Shown here: positions 6,651 through 12,291 of the stretch, in pieces
Numbering within the stretch: the stretch's first letter is position 1
How the letters are laid out: each line of letters begins with the position of its first letter
NCBI GenBank assembly: GCA_025449475.1
Contig: JANWJM010000075.1
Coordinates: 1 to 12,291, forward strand
Length of the DNA stretch: 12,291 nucleotides
DNA from: Thermoactinomycetaceae bacterium
Lineage (GTDB): Bacteria > Bacillota > Bacilli > Thermoactinomycetales > Thermoactinomycetaceae
Reading direction: 5' to 3'
Program-made: the position numbers and the translations under genes
The notes under the pieces: model-generated
What the model saw: the letters and a program-made list of their open reading frames with translations, nothing else
What the model was told of the DNA's origin: nothing
The model's database searches: none

Positions 6651-7277
6651 GTGGAATGGCTGAGTGAATGGATTAAACAGATTATTTTGCTTGTTTTAAT
6701 CGCAACATTTATTGATCTGCTCTTGCCCAATCAATCATTTGATCGCTATGTCAAACTGGTGCTTGGTCTGCTAATCATCATGGCGATTCTGACCCCCATT
6801 CTTCAGCTAGTCAACCAAGATATCGATTTTCGGACCTGGAAATGGTGGAATACCGATCAGCCCGCGTTATCCATGAATTCACTTCCATCGATTCAAGCGG
6901 ATAGTAAAAGATTACAAGAGTTCCAAACAAAGCAGATTGAGGAGCAGTGGTCGAAAAATGTGGGAAGGGAAATACAAGAAGAATTGACGAAAAAGTTTGC
7001 TCTCCAAAATGTTCAGGTAGTGGTGAAAACAAACATTCAAGACGGAAAAACACCTCGTATTCAATCGGTTGAAGTTTACGCACAGACAAGAGAAAGCTCG
7101 AAAAAAGATCACTCCGATCGATCATTGCCAATCGAGCCAATTGATATTCAGATTGAAGAACGCAAGGAAGAAGAGACGAAACGTCATCCGCTGACAGAAT
7201 CAATCAAGAAAACCATTATCCGTGCTTGGCATCTCAAGGCAGAGCAGGTCAGTGTTTTCATAGAGAACGGGGCGTAG
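6651..7277 (+). CDS. spoIIIAF: Stage III sporulation protein AF
   Basis: SpoIIIAF is a membrane protein of the channel with a soluble C-terminal ring-building-like domain. From GTG 6651 the protein has 208 residues, close to the family's 206 or so. Two membrane segments lie at about 8-26 (KQIILLVLIATFIDLLL) and 33-52 (RYVKLVLGLLIIMAILTPIL). The soluble part is charged, with EEIQEELTKKFALQNVQV-like helix and strand content. The start is a choice: GTG 6642 abuts the spoIIIAE TAG but has only a weak SD, while GTG 6651 has AGGTG six nt upstream and its N-terminus (MEWLSEW) aligns with family starts. Either way the two genes are tightly coupled. Confidence 0.92.
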   Translation: MEWLSEWIKQIILLVLIATFIDLLLPNQSFDRYVKLVLGLLIIMAILTPILQLVNQDIDFRTWKWWNTDQPALSMNSLPSIQADSKRLQEFQTKQIEEQWSKNVGREIQEELTKKFALQNVQVVVKTNIQDGKTPRIQSVEVYAQTRESSKKDHSDRSLPIEPIDIQIEERKEEETKRHPLTESIKKTIIRAWHLKAEQVSVFIENGA

Positions 7278-7295
7278 GATGGAGGAAGAAGTGTA

Positions 7296-7913
7296 TTGAA
7301 AAAATGGCTTGATCAAATGGAAGAAAAAATAGGGGAAGCTGGAAAACAGAAGAAGCGTTTTCGTTTCCTGATGGTAATGGGTTTGGTGGGAATTGTTGTT
7401 CTTTTGCTAGCCTCTTTTTTTCAAACCCATCCACAAGAAAATCGAACAGATCCTTCTTTTTTTCGGACAGAGAAAGAATCTCCATCTACCTCTTCCAGAG
7501 AGGTCAATCATAAAATCGATCGCTATGAAAAGGAGTACGAGTCAAAATTAGCCGACATCCTTGATCAAATTGTAGGTGTGGATGATGTTTCTGTTGTGGT
7601 CAACTTGGATTCCACGGAGGAAGATGTGATCTATATGGATCGGCGCAACTCAGAACAAGTGACAACAGAAATGGACACAAAAGGGGGCAACCGCTCCATT
7701 CGCAATGAGACTGATGATCGAAAGCCAGCTTTTTACCAGGACCGGGAGGGTGAAAAACCCCTCATCGTAAAAAAATTAAAACCAAAGATTCGAGGGATTT
7801 TAGTTGTGGCGCGAGGAGTCGAAAATCTTCAAGTAAAAGCGGCTGTGATTGAGGCGATTCAACGAACACTCGATGTACCTGTCCATCGCATTTCTGTTTT
7901 GCCGAAAGGTTAA
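7296..7913 (+). CDS. spoIIIAG: Stage III sporulation protein AG
   Basis: SpoIIIAG forms a large ring in the intermembrane space between mother cell and forespore. The protein has 205 residues: a basic N-terminus, one membrane segment at about 24-42 (FLMVMGLVGIVVLLLASFF), a flexible linker rich in S, T and E (45-72), and a ring-building motif domain. In the known fold a beta-rich insertion splits the motif; here residues 78-105 (YESKLADILDQIVGVDDVSV) and 165-205 (IRGILVVARGVENLQVKAAV) look like its two halves, with the insertion at about 106-160. TTG 7296 is the start, with GGAGGAAG upstream and a 10-nt gap. The gene starts 18 nt after spoIIIAF and ends 15 nt before spoIIIAH. Confidence 0.94.
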   Translation: MKKWLDQMEEKIGEAGKQKKRFRFLMVMGLVGIVVLLLASFFQTHPQENRTDPSFFRTEKESPSTSSREVNHKIDRYEKEYESKLADILDQIVGVDDVSVVVNLDSTEEDVIYMDRRNSEQVTTEMDTKGGNRSIRNETDDRKPAFYQDREGEKPLIVKKLKPKIRGILVVARGVENLQVKAAVIEAIQRTLDVPVHRISVLPKG

Positions 7914-7928
7914 GGAGGTTGATCCAAA

Positions 7929-8483
7929 ATGAAGATGAATAAACAGACCATTTGGTTGGTAACCATGCTTTCGTTAATGGTGGTCTTATCTGCCTACTAT
8001 ATGATCACGGGACCAGTGGAGCCAGCTGTACAGACCAGTCAACATACACAGAACGAACAAAAAGAAAAGGCGAAAGTAGATGTAAACGTAAAGACGGTGA
8101 GTAAGGAAATCGAAGAAGGGTCGACGTTAGGAAAACATGACTTTTTTATCAATTATCATTTGCAAAGAGATACCTTGCGCGCCAAACTGACGGAGGAATA
8201 TATGCGAATTTTATCCAATCCAGATGCGGCAAAAAAGGAGTTGCAAGAAGCGGAAGCAAAGATCAATCAATTGATGAAAATTGATAAACAGGAGTCCACT
8301 GCTGAAGATATGATTCGGCGCGAAGGATTTCGTGATGCGGTCGTCATCAATCAGAACAATCATGTGGATGTGGTGGTCCAAGCAGAAAAATTGACGGAAG
8401 AACAGGTTATTGCCATTATCAGTATGATGGGCAAACATTTCCGTGTTGAACCAGCGCAGATTTCGGTTCAATATCAAGTGTAA
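7929..8483 (+). CDS. spoIIIAH: Stage III sporulation protein AH
   Basis: SpoIIIAH spans the mother-cell membrane and binds forespore SpoIIQ across the septal space, joining the two halves of the channel. The protein has 184 residues, somewhat shorter than the B. subtilis protein (218). It has one membrane segment at about 8-26 (IWLVTMLSLMVVLSAYYMI), a linker rich in Q, E and K to about 65, then a YscJ/FliF-like ring-building domain at about 70-184, including FFINYHLQRDTLRAKLTEE and the C-terminal strand VEPAQISVQYQV. The shorter length seems to come from the linker. ATG 7929 follows AAGGAGGTTGATCC, an almost complete complement to the 16S rRNA 3' end. The partner gene spoIIQ is not in this window. 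Confidence 0.95.
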   Translation: MKMNKQTIWLVTMLSLMVVLSAYYMITGPVEPAVQTSQHTQNEQKEKAKVDVNVKTVSKEIEEGSTLGKHDFFINYHLQRDTLRAKLTEEYMRILSNPDAAKKELQEAEAKINQLMKIDKQESTAEDMIRREGFRDAVVINQNNHVDVVVQAEKLTEEQVIAIISMMGKHFRVEPAQISVQYQV

Positions 8484-8490
8484 AGATGGA

Positions 8491-8532
8491 AAAGACGGTA
8501 GACGAGAGGAGCTACCGTCTTTATTCATTTAA
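8491..8532 (+). terminator. Intrinsic terminator ending the spoIIIA operon
   Basis: A perfect 11-bp stem pairs 8491-8501 (AAAGACGGTAG) with 8512-8522 (CTACCGTCTTT) around a 10-nt loop, eight nt after the spoIIIAH stop. It is followed by the T-rich TTATTCATTT. It separates spore-specific from vegetative transcription. Confidence 0.85.
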
Positions 8533-8576
8533 GAAAGCAATTTCAAATTCAATTTTAGACCTGCAAGATGTTATAG

Positions 8577-8605
8577 GTGCTTCATGGAAGTATTTTTTGT
8601 ATAAT
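8577..8605 (+). promoter_or_regulatory. Probable sigma-A promoter of accBC
   Basis: A perfect -10 hexamer TATAAT is at 8600-8605 in the intergenic region, after a T-rich stretch. The best-spaced -35 at 17 nt is GTGCTT (8577-8582), a poor match to TTGACA, so an activator or unrecognised element may matter. The start of transcription would be near 8612, leaving a leader of about 80 nt before accB. Confidence 0.55.
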
Positions 8606-8617
8606 AGAGGTTGTGCT

Positions 8618-8635
8618 AAAAGTGTACCTACTTTT
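8618..8635 (+). promoter_or_regulatory. Operator-like inverted repeat in the accB leader
   Basis: AAAAGT (8618-8623), a 6-nt spacer GTACCT, and ACTTTT (8630-8635) form a perfect 6-6-6 inverted repeat 13 nt after the -10. The centre GTACCT is shared with recalled FapR sites, but the flanks do not match the FapR consensus well. A repressor site is a guess based on symmetry and position. Confidence 0.35.
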
Positions 8636-8694
8636 CCTATATCACTTGAAACTCAGAAAATATGACCCATATTGATCGAAAGGAGAGAAGAGAT

Positions 8695-9180
8695 ATGGGA
8701 ATGACATTAAAGGATATTCGCGATTTAATTCGTCTAGTGGATAAGACCGACTTTGCAGAAGTAGAGATTGAACATGAAGGAACTAAAGTTATGTTAAGGA
8801 AAGTGACTGAACAAGCTGCTCCGGCGACGCCAGCAACGATCGAACGTGTTGTTCATACAGCGCCTCCACAAGTCCAGGCAGTTGAAAATGTAACAACAGT
8901 GCCCGAATCGACAGAGAAAAAACTAGAAGAGGATCCGAATTTACATAAGATTGTCTCTCCCATGGTCGGAACGTTTTATCGTGCCCCTGCTCCCGATGCG
9001 GACCCTTATGTAAAGGAAGGAGATCGAGTCGAGGAATCGACAGTCGTATGTATTATTGAAGCGATGAAACTCATGAACGAAATCGAGGCGGAAACCAAAG
9101 GAACGATCGTGAAAATCTTGGTAGAAAACGGTCAGCTCGTTGAATATGGTCAACCGCTGTTCCTGGTGAAAACCAGCTAA
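8695..9180 (+). CDS. accB: Acetyl-CoA carboxylase biotin carboxyl carrier protein
   Basis: AccB carries biotin between the biotin carboxylase (AccC) and the carboxyltransferase (AccDA) in the first step of fatty acid synthesis. The 161-residue protein is close to the B. subtilis length of 159. The N-terminal helical part (MTLKDIRDLIRLVDKTDF) and strand EVEIEHEGTKVMLRK are followed by a flexible linker rich in A, P, T and V at about 40-80. The biotinyl domain is at about 84-160, with the biotinylation motif EAMKLMNEIE and K125 as the modified lysine. ATG 8695 has AAAGGAGAG eight nt upstream; an in-frame ATG at 8662 has no SD. It is 19 nt ahead of accC, clearly co-transcribed. Confidence 0.96.
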   Translation: MGMTLKDIRDLIRLVDKTDFAEVEIEHEGTKVMLRKVTEQAAPATPATIERVVHTAPPQVQAVENVTTVPESTEKKLEEDPNLHKIVSPMVGTFYRAPAPDADPYVKEGDRVEESTVVCIIEAMKLMNEIEAETKGTIVKILVENGQLVEYGQPLFLVKTS

Positions 9181-9199
9181 ACCGCGGGAGGGAAGAAGA

Positions 9200-10564
9200 G
9201 TGTTTAAAAAAGTATTGATTGCCAATCGCGGAGAAATTGCGGTTCGCATCATCCGAGCTTGCAAAGAACTAGGTCTTCAAACGGCAGCTGTCTACTCTGA
9301 AGCGGATCGAGATGCTCTCCATGTCACGCTTGCGGATGAAGCTTATTGCATTGGTCCAGGGGCGGCAACAGATAGTTATTTAAATATGACCAATCTATTA
9401 AGTACCGCAACATTAATTGAAGCAGATGCGATTCATCCCGGATATGGGTTCTTAGCAGAAAATGCTGATTTTGCTGAGTTGTGTGCAGAGTGTGGGATCA
9501 AGTTTATTGGTCCAAGTCCAGAGGCGATTCTTAAGATGGGAGATAAAACCACTGCTCGAGACACGATGAAAGCGGCAGGAGTTCCAGTGATTCCTGGAAC
9601 GGACGGAATCATTAAAGATCTTGATATGGCGCTTGAAAAAGCACGTGAGATTGGTTACCCTGTGATCGTAAAAGCAACGGCTGGTGGCGGCGGAAAAGGA
9701 ATGCGAGTGGTTTATACAGAATACGAATTAAGGAATGCGATTACATTGGCTCAGCAGGAAGCGCAAGCCAATTTTGGCAACTCGGGTGTCTATTTGGAGA
9801 AGTTTCTGGAAAAACCAAGACATATTGAAATTCAGGTTATCGCGGATGAATATGGCAACGTGATTCATTTAGGAGAGCGCGACTGTTCCATTCAACGACG
9901 TTATCAAAAGTTAATTGAAGAGGCTCCTTCTCCGGCACTTAATCAAGAGTTACGTGATAAAATGGGAGCAGCAGCTGTATTAGCGGCTAAAACTGTTGAC
10001 TACTCTGGTGCGGGAACGGTTGAATTTCTCTTGGATCAACATGGTCAATTTTATTTTATGGAGATGAATACGAGAATCCAAGTGGAACATCCTGTGACCG
10101 AAGAGATCACGGGAATCGATCTCGTCAAAGAACAGATTCGAATTGCAGCAGGTTTGCCGCTCGAAATTAAACAAGAAGATGTTCGAATCAAGGGTTGGTC
10201 GATCGAGTGTCGAATAAACGCAGAGAGACCGGATAAAGATTTTATCCCCTCTCCAGGGAAAATTGATCTCTATTTACCTCCAGGAGGAATGGGTGTGCGT
10301 GTTGATAGCGCATGTTATCAAGGATATCAAATTCCCCCCTTTTATGACTCGATGGTTGCCAAATTGATTGTTTGGGGAGCCTCTCGAAGGGAAGCGCTTG
10401 ATCGAATGAATCGCGCATTATCCGAATTTGCGATATATGGGGTACATACTACCATCCCTTTTCATCAAAAAGTGCTAAAACATCCGAAGTTTGTGGAAGG
10501 CGATTTTCATATTCAATTTTTAGAAACGACTGACCTTGATAAGGGGGACGAAGACGATGAGTGA
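9200..10564 (+). CDS. accC: Acetyl-CoA carboxylase, biotin carboxylase subunit
   Basis: AccC uses ATP and bicarbonate to carboxylate the biotin on AccB. The 454-residue length is typical. The N-terminal domain begins KKVLIANRGEIAVRIIRA. The ATP-grasp domain shows K116, K158, the glycine-rich loop AGGGGKGM at 161-168, HIEIQV at 208-213, and the catalytic stretch FMEMNTRIQVEHPVTE at 286-301 containing E288, N290 and R292. The C-terminal part contains ECRINAE and PPFYDSMVAKLI, also family hallmarks. GTG 9200 is preceded by GGGAGGG with an 8-nt gap. The tail is acidic (DLDKGDEDDE). The TGA overlaps the following asp23 gene by eight nt, so translation is coupled. No key residue appears to be missing. 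Confidence 0.97.
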   Translation: MFKKVLIANRGEIAVRIIRACKELGLQTAAVYSEADRDALHVTLADEAYCIGPGAATDSYLNMTNLLSTATLIEADAIHPGYGFLAENADFAELCAECGIKFIGPSPEAILKMGDKTTARDTMKAAGVPVIPGTDGIIKDLDMALEKAREIGYPVIVKATAGGGGKGMRVVYTEYELRNAITLAQQEAQANFGNSGVYLEKFLEKPRHIEIQVIADEYGNVIHLGERDCSIQRRYQKLIEEAPSPALNQELRDKMGAAAVLAAKTVDYSGAGTVEFLLDQHGQFYFMEMNTRIQVEHPVTEEITGIDLVKEQIRIAAGLPLEIKQEDVRIKGWSIECRINAERPDKDFIPSPGKIDLYLPPGGMGVRVDSACYQGYQIPPFYDSMVAKLIVWGASRREALDRMNRALSEFAIYGVHTTIPFHQKVLKHPKFVEGDFHIQFLETTDLDKGDEDDE

Positions 10565-10964
10565 TCAAAAAGAGATTTCAGTAGAAAGTGTAAAATTGGG
10601 GAAAATTGAGCTAGCACCTGAGGTGTTACAGATTATTGCAGGATTATCGGCTTCACAAATTGAAGGAGTAGCTTCGCTAAGTGGAGGAGTCGTTGGGGAT
10701 ATCAACCAACTGTTGGGAAGGAAAAATCTGCGCCAAGGCATCAAAGTAGAACTCGGAGATACCACCGTAATTCAAGTCTCTATCGTGGTTATTTATGGTT
10801 ACCATGTTGTCGAGGTTGCGACAGAAGTCCAAAAGAAAGTAAAAGAAGCGATCGAGGATATGACAGGTGTCACCGTCGATCAGGTTGTGGTTCATGTGGA
10901 GGGGTTGAAGTTTTCACAACCGGATAAGAAAAAAGAGAAAGAACAGACCCATCGAGTGAAATAA
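10557..10964 (+). CDS. Asp23/Gls24 family protein (YqhY-like)
   Basis: A 135-residue Asp23-family protein. The recognisable core includes LGKIELAPEVLQIIAGLSA, EIEGVASLSGG-like residues at about 36-46, the strand VIQVSIVVIYGYHVVEVA and GVTVDQVVVHVEGLKF, followed by a lysine-rich tail. ATG 10557 lies within the accC end (8-nt overlap) and has AAGGGGG upstream; earlier in-frame codons belong to accC sequence. In B. subtilis the gene directly after accBC is yqhY, of this family, and it has been linked to acetyl-CoA carboxylase homeostasis, which fits the coupling here. No signal peptide or membrane segment is present, so membrane attachment would be through AmaP, the next product. Confidence 0.93.
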   Translation: MSDQKEISVESVKLGKIELAPEVLQIIAGLSASQIEGVASLSGGVVGDINQLLGRKNLRQGIKVELGDTTVIQVSIVVIYGYHVVEVATEVQKKVKEAIEDMTGVTVDQVVVHVEGLKFSQPDKKKEKEQTHRVK

Positions 10965-10986
10965 ACAAAAAAAGGGGGCTCCGCGG

Positions 10987-11550
10987 ATGGGTGTGACAGA
11001 TCGGATCTTACTTTCTATCTATAGTTTAGCCATTGGTTTGATAGCATTGTTTGGGGCAATCATCGGACTTCCTGTTTTGTTCGGAGAAGAGGAGATCATT
11101 CAATGGATCAGAACCGTGCATGGGGATGTTTGGTTTCATGTCCTCTTGATTGGTTTTAGTCTTTTGTTTTTCCTCGTCAGTCTTCGATTGATTTGGGTAA
11201 GTCTTCATCGCAACAGCTCCATCGATAAGGGCATTGATCAGGAAACGGAGATAGGAAATGTTCATATCTCATTAACCACGATCGAAGAGATTGTGATTAG
11301 CTCTGCTCAACGTGTTAAAGGAGTTCATGATTTGACAGCTCGAGTCTATTATGATAAAGAAAACTCAAGCCTGAGTATTGGTTTGAAAATGGTGATCGAC
11401 GGAAAGATTCCCATCCAGTCTCTTTCAAAGGAATTACAGCAGGTTGTAAAAGATCAAGTTGAAACCATTGCAGGCGTTGAAGTGGATCAGGTATCGATCT
11501 ATGTCGCTCAAACCAAAAAGCCGAGTCAAAAACGTTTGCGTGTCAGTTAG
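10987..11550 (+). CDS. amaP: Alkaline shock response membrane anchor protein AmaP
   Basis: A 187-residue protein with two N-terminal membrane segments, about residues 8-31 (LLSIYSLAIGLIALFGAIIG) and 50-71 (FHVLLIGFSLLFFLVSL). A cytoplasmic Asp23-like domain follows at about 85-175, including VHISLTTIEEIVISSAQRV and GVEVDQVSIYVAQ, and the tail is basic. In staphylococci AmaP anchors Asp23 to the membrane; the direct neighbourhood of an Asp23-family gene supports the same role here. ATG 10987 has AAAGGGGG upstream with a gap of about 8 nt. The gene lies 22 nt after the Asp23 gene, with no terminator between. Confidence 0.9.
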   Translation: MGVTDRILLSIYSLAIGLIALFGAIIGLPVLFGEEEIIQWIRTVHGDVWFHVLLIGFSLLFFLVSLRLIWVSLHRNSSIDKGIDQETEIGNVHISLTTIEEIVISSAQRVKGVHDLTARVYYDKENSSLSIGLKMVIDGKIPIQSLSKELQQVVKDQVETIAGVEVDQVSIYVAQTKKPSQKRLRVS

Positions 11551-11578
11551 GTGGTGAGCGAGTATCGATAAAAACCAT

Positions 11579-11782
11579 TTGCTGGAGAATAAAGGGAAAA
11601 TTGTAGGTACAGGACTCGGCCTATTTTTTGGTTTCATTTATCTATTTGCAGGTTTTTGGAAAATGTTATTTTTTGCTTTTTTAGTAGGGGTCGGTTTTGC
11701 AATTGGTTACCAAATCGATCAAAAAGAAAATGTAAAAGAATGGATCGATGGGATTCTCATGGATAAATGGATGCGAAAATAG
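11579..11782 (+). CDS. DUF2273 family small membrane protein, start uncertain
   Basis: The protein has two membrane segments, reading GTGLGLFFGFIYLFAGFW and KMLFFAFLVGVGFAIGYQI, then a charged tail (DQKENVKEWIDGILMDKWMRK). This is the DUF2273 pattern, usually found with Asp23 and AmaP genes as here; it may help anchor or assemble that module. The only canonical start in frame is TTG 11579, which has no SD and gives 67 residues. A good SD (AGGTGGTGAG, 11549-11558) lies further upstream, but the codons it points to in this frame are GCG, AGT, ATC and GAT. The true N-terminus is probably 4-9 residues longer, so a one-base error or an unusual start is possible. The family call is secure; the start is not. 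Confidence 0.78.
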   Translation: MLENKGKIVGTGLGLFFGFIYLFAGFWKMLFFAFLVGVGFAIGYQIDQKENVKEWIDGILMDKWMRK

Positions 11783-11787
11783 AGAAT

Positions 11788-11818
11788 ATCCGAGCCTACC
11801 TGGCTCGGGTTATTTTTT
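11788..11818 (+). terminator. Terminator-like hairpin directly before nusB
   Basis: CCGAGCC (11790-11796) pairs with GGCTCGG (11802-11808) around a 5-nt loop TACCT; adding a U-G and an A-T pair makes a 9-bp stem. It is followed by TTATTTTTT, typical of an intrinsic terminator. The T-tract ends where the GGAGG of nusB begins (11819), so nusB must be transcribed by read-through or from a promoter inside or upstream of this element. Confidence 0.75.
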
Positions 11819-11823
11819 GGAGG
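11819..11823 (+). promoter_or_regulatory. Ribosome binding site deciding the nusB start
   Basis: GGAGG lies directly against ATG 11824 (no gap) but nine nt before TTG 11833, so TTG is the better start. The TTG product begins MSRRTVRRK, matching usual NusB N-termini. Confidence 0.65.
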
Positions 11824-11832
11824 ATGTTAGAG

Positions 11833-12252
11833 TTGAGCCGAAGAACAGTTCGAAGAAAAGTTGTACAAGCGTTATACGAACTTGAATTTCAACCCGATGG
11901 AATCGACCGTATTATCAATGAACAAACGAAAGCGCTCTCTACAGCAGATTTTAACTTTTTTAGGCAACTCATCACCGGAATTCAACAAGAAAGAAAAGCC
12001 GTCGATCATATTATTTCAAAATATTTAAAGAGTGGATGGACAATCGAACGAATTTCAACAACTGAGCGGTCGATCTTGCGTTTAGCGGTCTATGAATTGG
12101 TGTATCAGAAAGAGGCTCCCCCAAAAGTGATCATCAATGAAGCCGTTGAATTAGCGAAGCAATTTGGCGATTTACATTCAAGACGTTTTATCAATGGGGT
12201 TCTTGGGAAATTGATACGAGAAACGTCCGAAAGGGACAATGAGAAGAACTAA
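11833..12252 (+). CDS. nusB: Transcription antitermination factor NusB
   Basis: NusB binds boxA RNA with NusE (ribosomal protein S10) and supports complete transcription of rRNA operons. From TTG 11833 the protein has 139 residues, within the usual 130-140. It is all-helical, with the N-terminal basic SRRTVRRKVVQALYELEFQ, the central GWTIERISTTERSILRLAVYEL and the conserved C-terminal stretch PPKVIINEAVELAKQFG, then RRFINGVLGKL. An upstream extension of the frame to 11767 passes through the terminator hairpin and is not coding. Order after the accBC-asp23 run matches B. subtilis, where folD often follows; only 39 nt remain here, with no further gene visible. Confidence 0.96.
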   Translation: MSRRTVRRKVVQALYELEFQPDGIDRIINEQTKALSTADFNFFRQLITGIQQERKAVDHIISKYLKSGWTIERISTTERSILRLAVYELVYQKEAPPKVIINEAVELAKQFGDLHSRRFINGVLGKLIRETSERDNEKN

Positions 12253-12291
12253 AACTTTCTTTACAATTGAAAGAGAAAGAGATAGACTGAA

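Noticed and set aside
8523..8617. Riboswitch or T-box in the spoIIIAH-accB spacer
   Set aside because: No T-box sequence (a TGGNACCGCG-like element) or known aptamer signature is visible, and the leader after the predicted start is only about 80 nt.
11767..11832. A 22-residue N-terminal extension of NusB from ATG 11767
   Set aside because: It would be translated from the terminator hairpin and overlap DUF2273; the SD and family N-terminus point to TTG 11833.
12253..12291. Possible terminator after nusB (CTTTC/GAAAG)
   Set aside because: Only a 5-bp AT-rich stem with no T-tract; too weak to call.

Overview
The window is chromosomal DNA from an endospore-forming Bacillota, most likely Bacillales. 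The decisive marker is a complete-looking spoIIIAA-AH cluster followed by accB-accC-asp23 (yqhY) and nusB, the same order as in Bacillus subtilis. The extra amaP and DUF2273 genes between asp23 and nusB resemble arrangements in other Bacillales lineages (Paenibacillaceae or Thermoactinomycetaceae would fit), but genus cannot be fixed from the sequence. Several genes start with TTG (the MFS gene, spoIIIAD, spoIIIAG, nusB), each placed by a purine-rich Shine-Dalgarno (SD) sequence.

Layout. Positions 1-848 (+) hold the 3' part of a CvfC/YpgR-like HEAT-repeat gene. It converges on a minus-strand pair, an MFS efflux transporter (1392-2642) and a YtwI/DUF441 membrane protein (876-1340); one perfect hairpin covers both convergent stop codons. 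Divergent from the MFS gene is a small zinc-ribbon protein with a CD1247-type N-terminus (2752-3162), closed by a strong terminator. A putative sigma-E promoter at 3279-3308 then leads into spoIIIAA-AB-AC-AD-AE-AF-AG-AH (3343-8483), which ends in another terminator. The spoIIIA products form the mother-cell half of the channel linking mother cell and forespore; AA is its ATPase and AG/AH build the ring. A vegetative-type -10 (TATAAT) introduces accB-accC, the biotin carrier and biotin carboxylase of acetyl-CoA carboxylase, followed closely by asp23, amaP and DUF2273 (membrane-linked Asp23 module). A terminator hairpin whose T-tract touches the SD of nusB separates nusB from that run.

Most notable points. 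(1) spoIIIAD is split between two reading frames: its N-terminal half (5077 to about 5200) and its conserved C-terminal half (to 5465) need a one-base correction between about 5199 and 5216, so it is either a real frameshift in an essential sporulation gene or a sequencing error. (2) The DUF2273 gene lacks a believable start codon although a good SD lies upstream. (3) nusB sits directly behind an intrinsic-terminator-like hairpin, suggesting expression by read-through. (4) A 6-6-6 inverted repeat lies just downstream of the accB -10 and looks like an operator. I see no mobile element, CRISPR array, tRNA or rRNA, and no convincing wholly new system; the region is largely conserved housekeeping and sporulation DNA.
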